Shown here: one piece after another, positions 51,532 through 63,525 of the stretch | Layout of the letters: every line of letters starts with the position of its first letter | How positions within the stretch are numbered: position 1 is the stretch's first letter | Source: Macrosoma leucophasiata | Taxonomy: Eukaryota; Arthropoda; Insecta; Lepidoptera; Hedylidae | Length of the DNA stretch: 64,000 bases | Reading direction: 5' to 3' | NCBI GenBank assembly: GCA_036365455.1 | Contig: JAWQUS010000020.1 | Location: forward strand, 4,127,001-4,191,000 | Made by a program: the position numbers and the translations under genes | The notes under the pieces: model-generated | The model's database searches: none | What the model was told of the DNA's origin: nothing | Seen by the model: the letters and a program-made list of their open reading frames with translations, nothing else

Positions 51532-54267
51532 CCTCCCCTGTATTTGAGAAAAAAAATGATGGAATACATTTTTTTTTTTTTTTGCATAGTAATTAAACAA
51601 ACCATTCATTAATCATTAATAAAAAATCATTACGTATTTTTAACACAATTCAACATTGTAATATTTTATTTATTTCAGTTTTAAATCCCAAATTCAGGAA
51701 GTCTGTTTGTATATGTCACCCAATTAAAAAAAAAATAACTTAAATCATATGCATCATAATGCTTTGCTGACGAGTTGACGAGATTATTACTAGAAAAAAA
51801 ATATATATAATAGAATTATTTATCTGATGTACATTTATGTCTACAATACATATATTAGGTATATTATTACAACTTTAATCAAAAATATTTCAGTTACTCA
51901 AAATAAAAAAATATTTATATAATGCGTCCTCTTTTTTTTAAATTCTGTTAGCCTTCAACCCAAAAATTTAAATTATCTCTTATCAACAAATCTTATTCAT
52001 TTTCTTACTTTACGCTTCAAATCATTTTCATTCCCTACTTTCTTTTCACATTCTATTGACTTCTATAATCCTTATCACTCTTCTATCTACATATCAACTT
52101 TTCCTTGGAAAGATACATATTTTTCTTTTGGTACATCGACCTATTATTACAACATTACAGAATACAAGTATACTTTATGTGTACACATCTCATTCACATT
52201 TCATTATTCTTCTACAAAACATCTTACTCTTACAGGCAGTTCTTTTAACACGTCATCATAAATAGTGTCCAAGTATCTTCACGAATGGCAGCTCGACCGA
52301 GACATGATCAGTAAACAAGGATTCCGTGCCTGTTTTGTATACTGGTGTATCTTCCTACTTACTTTACACCTATTCGTTTAACAGTGCAACTCGGCTCCTT
52401 GTTAAATACGAATAGCGCAAATAAATCATCACTAACCTTAACCATTCCTTTCATAGTCCACTCAATATCCTTACATTTTCAAAAATCTGCTACACAAGTT
52501 GAAAACATCAGCTCATAAAAATTACAATAACTATCAGGTGATCAGTCTGATGGGTCATCATAAGTCATACAGCCATCAGAAATCCCAGCATCTAATACTT
52601 TCCAAAAACACTCATTACTTTAAACAACTGTAAATCAGCTATCTCAAGTCTTTCAAAATCCACTTTTTAACAAAATCTACCCATTTACATGCCTTGACAA
52701 CAAAATCATTCTATTCGAAACCAACTCACTTCGCTCATTCAAACAATCTTTAAATATCTGTTTTAATTAAGTATCTACTCCTTCCCTTCATATCCAAACT
52801 CCTACTTCAAATTATTTAAAATCTGATTAATGTACACACAACATGGTCAAAATATTAATTTTAACAATAATAATAATCGCCAAAATACATCGAACATTGC
52901 AAAGTTATCTCAATTTAGTGTATAAAAATAAATCATTTCAACAATTTTAAAACTGCATAGAAACAATGCCTAGTGACACAAGTTCGCATACTGCAATATG
53001 AGATGTAATAACAGACGCGTGATGGAATGCGGCGTCTCTACCTACTTACTGTCTTTGTACGTAAATGACAATACTAAATGATCTATTTATAGACTTTATA
53101 TAAATTGTACTATGTGAAATCTTTACCTATTTAAGTCACATTCGTTAAAAAACCAATATCAAAAGCAAAAGAATCGATACAAAAAAAAACGTACCTACAT
53201 ATTTCATTACAATATATATAACAATACACTTCATAAAAATCCCATAACACATTAATTGACAGCTCTTTTAAACAGTACACGGTGAAAATAAAAAATACAA
53301 GACATGTATGAAATTTAACAAAATTAAAATAAGATCTAAATATATCTAAATCTCGTCAACAAGCCGATTAATTCTAAATATGAGTAAAATAATATAGTAA
53401 CTTACAGTGATAAGTACCCAAATAAACATTTCTTATTTTTTCTACGCTATAAAACCTTTACAATTTTTTTTTTCAATAATTAGGTATGTTAACTAATAAT
53501 ATCCCCATTAATTCAATAGTAATTTATTCAATCAAATATATGTGTAAGCTATATACGTATTTCTTATTTTTGTCAGTACTGAAAATATGTGTACTGAGGT
53601 AAAATTCAAGAAAGAAATATTTTTCTTCATATTTTGGATGCTTATCACTTACAATTATATAAAATCTTCGTTACATAGTTTCCCCATCATAATAAGAAAA
53701 ATGACAACAAAATACATAAAATAACATACAAAAACATTTCAAATATAAGGATAATTTAGAAAAAAAAAATACACGAAGAAAGATACCTCTTTTAAATTGT
53801 CTTCTGAACTTCTTGACATGTGGTCACAGTCACACCGTGTAGGCCAACTTAGCACCTTCACGCTTCAAAATCCTCTTATATTTTCCAGAAATTATTGGTG
53901 ACTCCTCTGGTCATCATGACTCCTTCTGTTTTTCTTACGACTCCTCTGGTCATCACGTCTCCTTCAGTTTTTTCTTACGACTCTACTGGTCATCATGTCT
54001 TCTTCTGTTCTTTCTTACTACAAAAAAATCGTCATGTAGCATCCGCATCGCAGATGAATTCAAAAGATCTTACTAGTACATCTTCGATTAAAAAAAACTG
54101 ATTGTCATCACATCTTCTTCGTATTGTGTTTTTTTCGTTTTTTGTTGTCACTTTTTCCATATTTAATATTATATAATCATATAAATATATTAATTAATAT
54201 ACAAATTATATATACACTGCCACTTGTGCGCCGGTGTCACCCGAAGGCGGCACTGGCAGGGTCGCCA

Positions 54268-54399
54268 TGTAAAGGTTAATATGTAAAAAACGACTGTTCC
54301 AGTTGAAGGTTCGATTTATTGTCCTTTAATATAATTGTTTAACATACGTTGGTACAATATTAGGAGAGTGTGTGCATGTATGACGTAGTACACACTACA
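54268..54399 (-). repeat. 5' LTR (element orientation minus)
   Basis: 132 bp, identical to 51400-51531, directly adjacent to the primer-binding site on its interior side. Confidence 0.95.
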
Positions 54400-54403
54400 G
54401 CAC

Positions 54404-54902
54404 AACGTTTTGGTAAATTTTCTAGTACACATATCTATAATTCTGTTGTCAGGCATTGTGATATTAAAGGAAAGTCCACCTATGAAACAAAAAGGATTCT
54501 TCAAACTTGGCTAGCTAAACTTAATTATGACGACACCGAAGATCTAATAAAGACAACATCCTAAAAGAAAAAAAAAACAAATCGTTTTGTAAGTTTGTAT
54601 GCGCACTTAGAATACACATCTATTACCTAATAATAAGCCTTAATACGATTTAATGTGTTCATATTAAAAGAAAGAAAGAGCAGTCACTATATCCATATAT
54701 ATATATATACATACATACATTTTTTTTTTTAAAATGTTTATACAGGTTTTAAATTTTTAAATTAAATGTACTATAATATGTTATTGTTTGTGTTATACAA
54801 ACAGCTGAGGTAAAATCTTTTTGTAAGACCGTAAAAGTTGCCCACGATACAGGCCTTGCCTAGTGTGGGCAGCACCGTCAAAATTGTTTGTAAATTTACC
54901 TC

Positions 54903-54957
<55 letters not shown>
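54404..54957 (+). pseudogene. LINE C-terminus, 3' UTR and poly-A tail
   Basis: Continuing the frame broken at 51399: QRFGKFSSTHIYNSVVRHCD and, further on, ETKRILQTWLAKLNYDD, stop TAA at 54562. A 3' UTR follows and then an uninterrupted A tract of about 51 bases (to 54957). The original LINE fragment was thus about 0.9 kb before the LTR element entered. Confidence 0.85.
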
Positions 54958-54959
<2 letters not shown>

Positions 54960-55138
54960 AGATTATGAGATGCTCACAATAAGGCATTAATTTATGTTTC
55001 ACGTCCGTGTTTAGGTCACTAATGTGTGTCAAATTCCAACTCAATCTGCCCGGTAGTTTCAAAGAAATTGGTTGTCACAGACACGGCCAAACAGACACAA
55101 ATGATCCTAAAAGAGTTCCATTTTCGCCAGATCAGGTA

Positions 55139-55361
55139 GCAGAGAATATTGTAATAATACTACGTATAGAATGGACACTTCGACGTCCCGCCCGATTTTC
55201 CCGCCTCACCCAACCTCCTCGCCTCTTATAGGCGACGTTTGGTATTCTCTACGTGCTACGCACACAGGTACACGTGTACATACACGTCACTGATTGATGT
55301 CTGTGTAATAAAGACGAAATTAAGCGTTTGTATGAAATTTTGGCGGAGTGTCCGCGGTGTG
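55139..55361 (+). repeat. R230 repeat family, copy 3, with 6-bp TSD
   Basis: Starts gcagagaatattgtaataat and ends tccgcggtgtg. It is flanked by the direct repeat caggta (55133-55138 and 55362-55367). Longest copy, 223 bp. Confidence 0.85.
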
Positions 55362-55737
55362 CAGGTACGTTCCCCTAAATAGTAAATCAATCCTTTATAA
55401 ATATATGTATTTTAATTATAAATATAATTGAGCAGTTTCTGTAGAGTAACTGACCTTAACAGTTTTGACCTCATTGTGTTTGGGTTACGAAATAGGGTAC
55501 ACGTGGTAGCCTGGGGCCAGGTTTGGACGTACTCAATAAAAAACATATCAGCTGCATATCACAGAATCAGCGAGACGATAACATTAAATAACGAAGCATA
55601 AGTTAGGTTAGGGCATAATTCTGCTAATGTAATTAGCCTTAGATCTCCTGCCTTACCTACGCATGTCAATCTTGGAAAGGAGAATGACCAAAGTCTCAGA
55701 AAAACCAAACCAACCAAAGTCAAAGAAAGATCAAATG

Positions 55738-55836
55738 ACGATAGCGCTGAACATTACCATTTAGCGGCAGATAGATTAGGCAATGCGGTGGTGCCTACGC
55801 CCCCGAGATCCTCCACTGGAACTCTACCACCAGCAA
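55738..55836 (-). mobile_element. Retroposon family A, 5'-end fragment
   Basis: accatttagcggcagataga, gcggtggtgcctacgccc and ggaactctaccaccag. Confidence 0.75.
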
Positions 55837-56109
55837 TCTACCACGATTGTACCACCACCATGGCACCATTGTTGTTTTCAAGTTTTTCATGGACTATTTG
55901 AAACGTTTGTTACTACTTTTTATCATAATAAACTCAACGATAAACATAGTTGACCTTTGAAGATTTGGGTGTATGATATTGGTTACTAATTTGAATTTTC
56001 CTATCTATTAAAGGTCCCTACAAAAATAATAATATGGGTCAACGTTTCTCCGTGGGAGGTACATACTATCGAAGGATATTGGTATAATTTTTGTAATAAA
56101 AATAATGCT

Positions 56110-56480
56110 AATTACCATTTTTAGGTAGTAAACAAGGAACCCAAACCCATAAAGTTTCGCCAGGTCCGTCTGTCTGTCTGTATGTCTGTCCGTCCGCGGT
56201 TTAGCGCAAAAACTATTGGAACTAGAGACTTGAAATTTGGCACGAGTATACACCTTAATCACGCCGACAAAGTGGTAGAATAAAACTATGAAAAATAAAA
56301 TTATTTAGGGTACCTCCCCTACATGTAACGCACGGATATTTTTTTTTATTTTCGTTTTCTATATAGTGTGGGATAACGTTGGATAGGCCATTCAAAAATG
56401 TAAGGGGTGTGCTAACATCATTTTTGTATTTAGTTAACTGCTCGTGACTTATAAAGCTTTAAAGCGCCAATTTTCGTTAG
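56110..56480 (-). mobile_element. Interspersed family G, copy 2
   Basis: ggtagtaaacaaggaaccc, the GTCTGTCTGTCTG run, gcggtttagcgcaaaaacta and ggtacctcccctacatgtaa. Inverted match to 43660-44090; shows the empty site of that copy's MITE. Confidence 0.7.
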
Positions 56481-56624
56481 AGTCAAGTGTGTGTGAAGGG
56501 GGCCCTCTACCATCCCTCTACCAACTAAACGGTTGTTGTTAGAAATTCGAACGTTACGGCAATAGTAGCTACTTATAACGAAATTAAAAGGAAAACTATC
56601 ACACTTAAGTTGGCTTTATAAGTA

Positions 56625-58261
56625 TGGAGAACAGGGTAATGGGAGCCATCGGGCAATGGGAGCGGTGGTGACTAAACCGAATCTAGGCACTTTCGCGCGA
56701 TCGTTAGTACTCGGCCGTTTCCGTCCACTATCGAGAAGCTTCCCCTGATGCGCACGAGTCGTTATTGCCATTCGTTTAGTCACGGGGGAGAGATGTGTGT
56801 TTTTTGCTCTGCGCTTATAAAAAATTGCCGATTGCGAGTGCCAAGGTAAGTATGAACTCATATTCTTATTTTATTATGTTTATGCATATGACAACCCTAG
56901 ATCCATTGACTAACACATCCAATTGTTGAAATTGTGATTGAAATTAGAAAAACGTATTTATATTATCACTTCCAAAATGGTGATCAGCGGGCAATGGTAG
57001 CCTAAGCGTGGCTCTCAATACCCGACATAGCCTCCATTATACCCCAATAGCTTTCGTTATAATATTTTTGTGTAATTTTTCTAATAATCTTTATGGCCTG
57101 ACGAGAGATGTTAATGATTTAATCAGCAACCTTATGCTAGCCCTGTCACAAGCGCTGGTATTCTTTATGATATAGCAATGCCCCCAGAAGTGGTTGAAGA
57201 GGAAGCTGCTGTGAGCCCAGCTCCATCTAATGCAACACCAGAACGACCTGTAATTCAAGAGGCACAAACCGTAGAATCTATTGCAACCTCGTCCAGACCA
57301 AGTGAGCCATATACTAATAAAGATTGAATAATTATTGACTTAGCTACTGCCATGTCCGTTGTAAGTCCACTGCTCGTGCAAGTTATCGCTAGGAAAGACA
57401 GACCGATGAGGAGCAAACAGCATTCTGAAATTTTGACTAGCACACCTATGAAAACAGTATTAGAAGAAAAGAAGAAGAAAAGGGTTGGAAAAGAGAATAA
57501 GATAAAGACAGTTAAAAAAGATATAGGAAACTGTAATAAAGAAAATTGTGCCAAAGGAAACAAATAATAAAGGGGCTAAAAGAAAGAAAACTACAGTTAG
57601 AAACAAAAAGGGCCTAAAGGGTAAAGAGAAAATTATTTTAAAATGATGATGAAGATTCCCTTACTGATCAAATAGACGAAAATTCGATTTGCGACGATGA
57701 GTCTGATATGAATGAATACTCAAAAAAAGACGCTTTATGCGCAACTTGTTTAGATACGGAGAAGAGTGGAGAAATGTGGTAACGATGCAGAAGTTGCTGA
57801 AAATGGGCCTACGAAGAATGTTCTGGCAGTGAACCGTAAATATTTTGATTTCTTGTTTTCGCTTAATAATTCTATCTTTAATTGTGTTGTTTAAAAAGTG
57901 AATTTTTTTATTTGCGTTACAAATAGTTTGTTGTATTAATAACTAAGATCTCATTTAAAGTATGTTTAATTAAGATTTGGAAGAGAAGAATAAATATCAT
58001 GGCTCCCATTTCCCATATGAGCGTTAATAGGCTCTCATTACCCAACACAAGCGGGCAATGGGAGCGACTGACTTTTTTAAAAAACCGGTATTACCCCTAA
58101 TCGTTATTGCTATAATTTATTAGAACTATGTTTAAAATATTCCCAATTAATCAAGGTATGATATTTATATTATCCATAACAAAAAAAAATACAAGAAAGT
58201 TAACAAATGTGGTTTTTACGATAATTTTCCCTTAGTAGGCTCCAATTACCCTGGTCTCCCC
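56625..58261 (+). mobile_element. Pogo/Tigger-like DNA transposon relic
   Basis: Ends tggagaacagggtaatggga and (inverted) ggggagaccagggtaattgg are imperfect terminal repeats flanked by TA (56623-56624 and 58262-58263), the target of Tc1/mariner/pogo elements. Subterminal copies of gggcaatgggagc occur at about 56652, 56988 and 58050. The catalytic transposase part is gone; a C-terminal protein remnant remains. Confidence 0.75.
57133..57852 (+). pseudogene. Pogo/jerky-type transposase C-terminal remnant
   Basis: Broken frames on the + strand read QPYASPVTSAGILYDIA, then after a stop SVVSPLLVQVIARK, TSTPMKTVLEEKKKKR and a Lys-rich stretch. An acidic linker (DDEDSLTDQIDENS) and a terminal CxxC-type zinc finger follow, ATCLDTEKSGEMW-stop-RCRSC-stop-KWAYEECSG. 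This order (linker, TPMK motif, acidic tail, Cys-rich finger) is typical of the C-terminus of insect pogo/Tigger 'jerky-like' transposases. At least three in-frame stops and a frameshift near 57567 make it non-functional, and the DDE domain is deleted. Confidence 0.75.
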
Positions 58262-58445
58262 TAATACTCGAAATTTTCGGACAAGTCCATAGAAAATATT
58301 TTACATGTATATTTTTTTCATTACATTAATCAAACCAATATAAACTACGGAACCCTACACTGCGCGTGGCCCGACACTCGACACGCACTTGACTGTTTTT
58401 TTTTAATAATGGGATAAAATATACGAAAGCGGTTATAAAATAATT

Positions 58446-58645
58446 TTTAACTGCTTCATTAGCCTAGTGGTAGCAGGCCACTACTACTAAGCTCCTCCTA
58501 AGGGGTCCTGGGTTCGGTTCCCGGGTCGGGGATAGTAGAGATAGTGGTGTAAAATTCCATTTTCTGGAAGTTTCCCAGTACCTCGAAGCTTGGTAATATG
58601 CCCGAGGCTGTCATTCTTATACTTAATGCAAACGACGTTCTTTTT
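58446..58645 (+). mobile_element. tRNA-derived SINE family C, copy
   Basis: Head cattagcctagtggtagcag (A box) and ggtcctgggttcggttcccg (B box), then gatagtggtgtaaaattcca and cccagtacctcgaagcttgg. Confidence 0.85.
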
Positions 58646-58844
58646 GATAACGTATTTTCTCATGTTCAACGCTATTTTTTTAAAAGGAGGAGGTTCTTAA
58701 TTCGACTCACACGTTTGTAGTAGTATGTACCTACCTATCAGTGCACAGGACATTATACCTATACAGCATATTTTGGGAAATTTCATCTCACACACATTTT
58801 TTCTCACAGTCTTTTTTGTATAAGTCAGTTAGGTATAGTGCTCA

Positions 58845-59060
58845 ACAATAAATATTGCACATCGGGCCTAGGAAGGAGACTTCGGCTTATTTCGGGTCTG
58901 TAGAGCGTTATCTCTTACGCACCGTACCTATTTGACGTTTGTCGACCATTTTGATCAAGTATTGACCAATACCGGACTGTCAGTGCTTACGTAGGCAGTG
59001 TGCAACTGAGATAACGCTCTACGAAGTCGAAAAAAGCCGATCGTCTCTTTCGCAGGCATT
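58845..59060. repeat. Interspersed repeat with inverted subunits
   Basis: ctcaacaataaatattgcac, gcctaggaaggagacttcgg and gagcgttatctcttacgcac match 2175-2280. A second, inverted portion reads gagataacgctctacgaagt. Confidence 0.6.
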
Positions 59061-59099
59061 TGTTAAAGTTATTATAAAATTTTAGTGCAGCCGAACTTT

Positions 59100-60160
59100 A
59101 GAAGAAGACCGTTTTACAATTTATAGAAATAAAAAAAAACATAACATCATTAATTATTATTTGGTCACAACTTTGCTTCTAACATTTATTAGGCAGCAAA
59201 ATCAACAACAGGAAACTGCATATTGTTGAGGTTTGTAAAGTTTTAGAGTTGGCATAACGTTTAAGCAGCCAGACCTGAACTGGTAGCTCTGTGAGTTTTG
59301 GCAGTTAAGTTTAGCTGAAATATATTAGTAGGCCTTTATTTCTTTTTGTAAAGATACATATTTACCATTTTCATACATATGCCTTAACCCAGCCCAGCTC
59401 ATTGACGCTAGTTCTCTCATTTCTTCGTTGTCCTTTAAAAAAAAACTTGCAAGGACGTTATAAGATTTTTTTATAATGTCTTTCGTTGACGTCGTATTAG
59501 AAATAATGTTTATTTATTTATTTAATTTTATTATTCTTTTTTGCGCAATATAAGTACAAAAAGTGGATTTAATGTATCTAGGCATTATCTCCAAGTCAAA
59601 CAAAGTCAATTGGGTAGTATTGATAGGCAACAAAAAGGTGCAGAAATACTTATGATAAAATGATCGATATAAATTGAAAAGGGGGAAGAAATATAAATAA
59701 TGTTCTTACTAGCATAAAATAATTGAAGATTAATTTTGAAATATATCTCAAGCAAATTCTATCATTTCCAAGTGATTAAATACATTTTTGAGTTTGAATT
59801 TGAGTTTAAAACATTCTTATTTTAAATACTATTTTTTATAACCGTTGATAAGTAATATTCAGAGCAAAGTTCAAAATATGACGAAACGTCTATTTAACAG
59901 ACTTCAAAAAAGAAGAGGATTACGATTGACACTCGTAGTTACGAAGAATATTTTGTGGTAATTGCTATTATAGAAAATTTTAATGAAATTGAAGAATTTT
60001 TTAACGTCTGGAAATAAAATTTTTAAAATGGTAGTAAAATTATTTATCATTAGTACTTATTACACATTATAATAAAAACCATCGCTGCAGTATGATTGAA
60101 TTGAAAAAACGTAACCGTATATTCCAATTGAAAGAAAAGTCCAAAATAAGCTAGGCTAGC
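59100..60160. other. AT-rich intergenic stretch, nothing recognised
   Basis: No gene, RNA or clear repeat unit. Confidence 0.4.
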
Positions 60161-60168
60161 GCTATTCA

Positions 60169-61120
60169 AGGGGGGACTGATGACGGTGGCACAATAGCAG
60201 AGGAGGCGCCGCAGAGTCGCGCGGCGCGGTGCGATCCTGTGCGTGCGATCGATGTCGCCGTCGTAGACTTCGCGTCGCCCGACACATTGATGTATGTAAC
60301 TGCCATAATTCTTTGGTGGATGAGTGCAAATTTGTTCTTTTTCGTCCATATTGATGTTGAGAAATTGTAGGTAATATCTTAAACCAGATGAACCACTGCT
60401 AGTATTTCAAGGGGGGACTGGTGACGGTGGTACAATAGCAGAGGAGGCGCCGCAGTGTCGCGCGGCGCGGTGCGATCCTGTGCGTGCGATCGCTGTCGCC
60501 GTCGTAGACTTCGCGTCGCCCGCATATTGATGTATGTAACTGCCTTATTTATTTAGAGGATGAGCGCAAATCTATTTTTGTTCTCTTTACATTAATGTTG
60601 AATTATGTTTCGTTATACCAGCTGTACTACTATGGCTAGTCATTCAATTCAATTCTTTTATTGTGCCAACTACCACAAAATATTCGTCGGCAAAGGTAAA
60701 AGAGAGCCAAATAAGACATTTCGTTATATTTTGCAGCTATTATAGCTTTGCTCCGGATACTGCATTCAAGATGAGGCTTATGATGGTGGTACAAAAACAG
60801 TGGAGGCGCCGAGGTGTCGTGGTGTCGCGGCTTGGTGAGTGCGTGATTCTGTGCGTGCGATCAATGTCGCTGTTGCAGATTTCGTATCGCCCGTCTCACT
60901 GGTGTCGTGTAACTAACTACCATAATCCTTTAAAGGAAGAGTGCAAATCTTGCAAATTTGTTCTTCTTCGAGTTTTGCCCATATGTATCTATGTTAAATT
61001 ACGATTTGTTAAATCTGTTGTAAATAAATAAATTAAATTAAATTGTCAATGTAAAATATTATCGTTGAATCAAATGATGACGGTGTTACAATAATAGTAG
61101 GAGGAGCCGCAGTGGCGGAC
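60169..61120 (+). repeat. GC-rich imperfect tandem array, four units
   Basis: Units start at about 60169, 60409, 60771 and 61075. Each contains actgatgacggtggcacaat, gcagaggaggcgccgcag and (first three) gatcctgtgcgtgcgatcga, gacttcgcgtcgcccg, then a conserved AT-rich part ending tgaaattg or similar. Units 1 and 2 are about 90 percent alike and 240 bases apart; unit 3 is more diverged and unit 4 is truncated. No open frame spans the units. Possibly tandem 3'-UTR repeats of a LINE, or a satellite seed. Confidence 0.75.
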
Positions 61121-61282
61121 TAAGGGGGGGCGGCTGGGGCTTTCCACCACGGACCTCCGGTTCTGAGGGCCTCCAAAGGTCGACTGGTCGCTAGCATCAT
61201 GAAAGATTTAATTTTGTAGAGCTTATGGAGTGAAATGAAAAAAAAACAAAAAACGTTTGTTTTTTTTTGTTAACGCGTTTTT

Positions 61283-61395
61283 TAAATTTATTTATTCAGT
61301 CTTTATTATTTATTTATTAAGTCTTTATTGTCTATACAATATTGTTACAAATTGCGAACTTAACGCTTAGAGCGTTCTCTACCAGTTAAACCATT
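61283..61395 (+). mobile_element. LINE 3' tail fragment
   Basis: tttatttattaagtctttat, gcgaacttaacgcttagagc and gttctctaccagttaaacca, similar to 22674-22790. Confidence 0.5.
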
Positions 61396-61584
61396 AGATA
61401 CTAGTATTTAATGTATATTTCAGAATCTGTCTACCGTTTCAATCATACGGGGGAGGGGGGGAGGGGCGGGAGAGGGAATATGTATGTGTACGGGAGCCCT
61501 TAATTTTACTTCATGACCTTTTTTTTGGGCCTCCAAATGTCGTTGCGTCGTACACTTCACATCGCCACACTACTCTATATTACT

Positions 61585-61812
61585 TTTTTTATGTAATCAA
61601 TATGGCACACAAGCATACAGTTCATGTGGATGTTATAAGTGGTAAGTGGTAAATGCAGCATATAAACATGTACACAAAAACCGGAGTCAAAATGCAGATA
61701 GGTATGCTGCTACCCCTGAAACCTTAGTTGTTGTGTCTGTGCGATATTTATTAGGGAGCCATAGATTGCCATCTAACCGGAACACGATAATACTGAAAAT
61801 TACCATTTGGCG
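61585..61812 (-). mobile_element. Retroposon family A, diverged partial copy
   Basis: ttttttatgtaatcaatatgg, gcacacaagcatacagttca and caaaatgcagataggtatgc in family order; ends near accatttggcgaca. Confidence 0.7.
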
Positions 61813-61814
61813 AC

Positions 61815-62032
61815 AAAATCTGTACTAATATTATAAAGCTGAAGAGTTTGTTTGTTTGTTTGCTTGAACGCGCGAATCTCAGGAACTACTGTCGCGATTT
61901 GGAAAATTCTTTCAGTGTTAGATAGCCCATTTATCGCGGAAGGCTTTAGGTTTATAACATCACGCTAAGACGAATAGGAGAGGGTAGGTTACATTACACC
62001 CGCGCGAAGCCGAAGCGGGCCGCTAGTTATAA
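61815..62032 (+). mobile_element. Helitron-like repeat
   Basis: Begins ctgtactaatattataaagc with a GTTTGTTTGTTTG run and ends cgcgcgaagccgaagcgggccgctagt, with a short GC hairpin just before CTAGT, the arrangement expected at a Helitron 3' end. Confidence 0.6.
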
Positions 62033-62604
62033 ATATTTTGGATAAGAGTTTCGGGAGATAAGACTTTTGAATTGGAAATAGCCTCCTCTTTCAACGTCTT
62101 TTCTTTATATTTCTAAGGTCTTTATTAATAGTTTTGAAATATTGGCAAAATTCTTAGGTAATGCCTTTTAATTTCATCCTTTTTTTCAACAATATTTGCA
62201 ATTTATTATACGAGTACCTACGCTAAAAACTTTTCAACACATTTTTTTAGACATCATTCCAGATCGAATGAGCCATGCCACATATTTTTACGACCATATT
62301 CTCTTAATTTCGCTATTATCAACTCGTAAACAAGACATGTTTATGGCGAGGTATGACTAAATGTGGGGGTGGCTATGGGGTATGGCTAAATAAAAACCGT
62401 GTCCCAGTTGACTACCACAAGGCGTCCGTCATCCCGACTCGCGGCGCCCGCCAGCCTGTCTACGCTTTACTCTTACCAGATAATGCAGACGCTCGGACAA
62501 ACACGCTATCTACTTTGCGATAGGGATGACGGCATCCAATATCAATTTATTTAAACTACTTATTTGTGTTCAGATTTGTCGATAATGACCGTGATAAATT
62601 GATT

Positions 62605-62830
62605 TAAAAATCTAAATATGTAAAACTCAAAGGTGACTGACTGACTGACTGATCTATCAACGCACAGGCCGAACCACTCGACGGATCGAACTGAAATTTG
62701 GCACGTTATTATGATGTAAGCATCCGCTAAGAAAGATTTTTTCCAAATTCAATTCCTAAGGAAAAAAGGTTCAAAGAAGGGATGAAAGTTTGTATGAAAC
62801 TTTTTATTCCTTAGACATATTTGCATGTAC
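62605..62830 (+). mobile_element. Interspersed repeat with GACT run
   Basis: gtgactgactgactgactga, aacgcacaggccgaaccact and gaactgaaatttggcacgtt. Same general type as the GTCT-associated repeats. Confidence 0.5.
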
Positions 62831-63129
62831 TTAAGTTCTTATGAATTGAGTATGGCAATAATTGAATTACGTATTTCAGCGTTTTCCAATTTTGCTATGT
62901 TCTAGTTATGCTTGTTTGCCACCTTCATTACATTAAAAAATCCTTATTTGAAAACAATATTGAAAATAAGTTCTTATGAAATGAATTTATTTTTTATTTA
63001 AGTTGGTGTTTTTGCACGGAGTAGATAAACCTAGCTTGTGAGTTACATTTTATCGATAACCCAATATCTCATGGAGCGGGCGGCCCTAGCTGCATTATTT
63101 TGATTACCTATTCGTATTAATGGACCGTT

Positions 63130-63470
63130 TTTAGAGTTCCGTAGTAAACAAGGAACACTTATAGTTTCGCCATGTCCGTCTGTCTGTCTGTTCGCGGTTT
63201 AGCGCAAAAACTATTGGTAATAGAGACTTGAAATTTGGCACAAGTACACACCTAAACATGAAAAAAAAATATTTAGGGTCCTTCCCTAAATGTAACGCGC
63301 GAATATTTTTTTTTCTTCGTTTTCTAGTGTAATATATTGTTGGATAGGTCTTTCAAAAATGTTGTGCTAATACCATTTCTCGATTTCGTTAACTGTTCGT
63401 GACTTATTAAGCTTTAAAGTGCTAATTTTCGTTAGAGTCAAGTGTCTCCCCCTATCTACCAACTAAACGG
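63130..63470 (-). mobile_element. Interspersed family G, copy 3
   Basis: agttccgtagtaaacaagga, GTCTGTCTGTCTG, cgcggtttagcgcaaaaact and gacttgaaatttggcacaag. Confidence 0.7.
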
Positions 63471-63491
63471 ATGTTGTTAAAAATTCAAACT

Positions 63492-63525
63492 CGACTACCT
63501 ATTAGGTACCTAATAGGTAGTCGAC
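63492..63525. repeat. 34-bp perfect palindrome
   Basis: tcgactacctattaggtacc and its complement meet at the GGTACC centre; no spacer. Lies at the edge of family G copy 3. Confidence 0.9.

Larger units (their letters stand above)
51400..54399 (-). mobile_element. 3.0-kb non-autonomous LTR retrotransposon
   Basis: Two 132-bp LTRs (51400-51531 and 54268-54399) are identical. Each starts TGTAAAGG and ends CACTACA, and the element is flanked by the 4-bp duplication GCAC (51396-51399 and 54400-54403). On the minus strand a primer-binding site TGGCGACCCTGCCAGTGCC begins directly after the 5' LTR, and a purine run (ggggaggtg) precedes the 3' LTR, so the element is oriented minus. The 2736-bp interior is AT-rich and has no gag or pol frame, so it depends on another element's proteins. 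Identical LTRs mean a recent insertion. It lies in the LINE coding region. Confidence 0.95.

Noticed and set aside
60663..61031. A 122-codon protein
   Set aside because: It lies across unit 3 of the tandem array, and the equivalent frame is broken in units 1 and 2.
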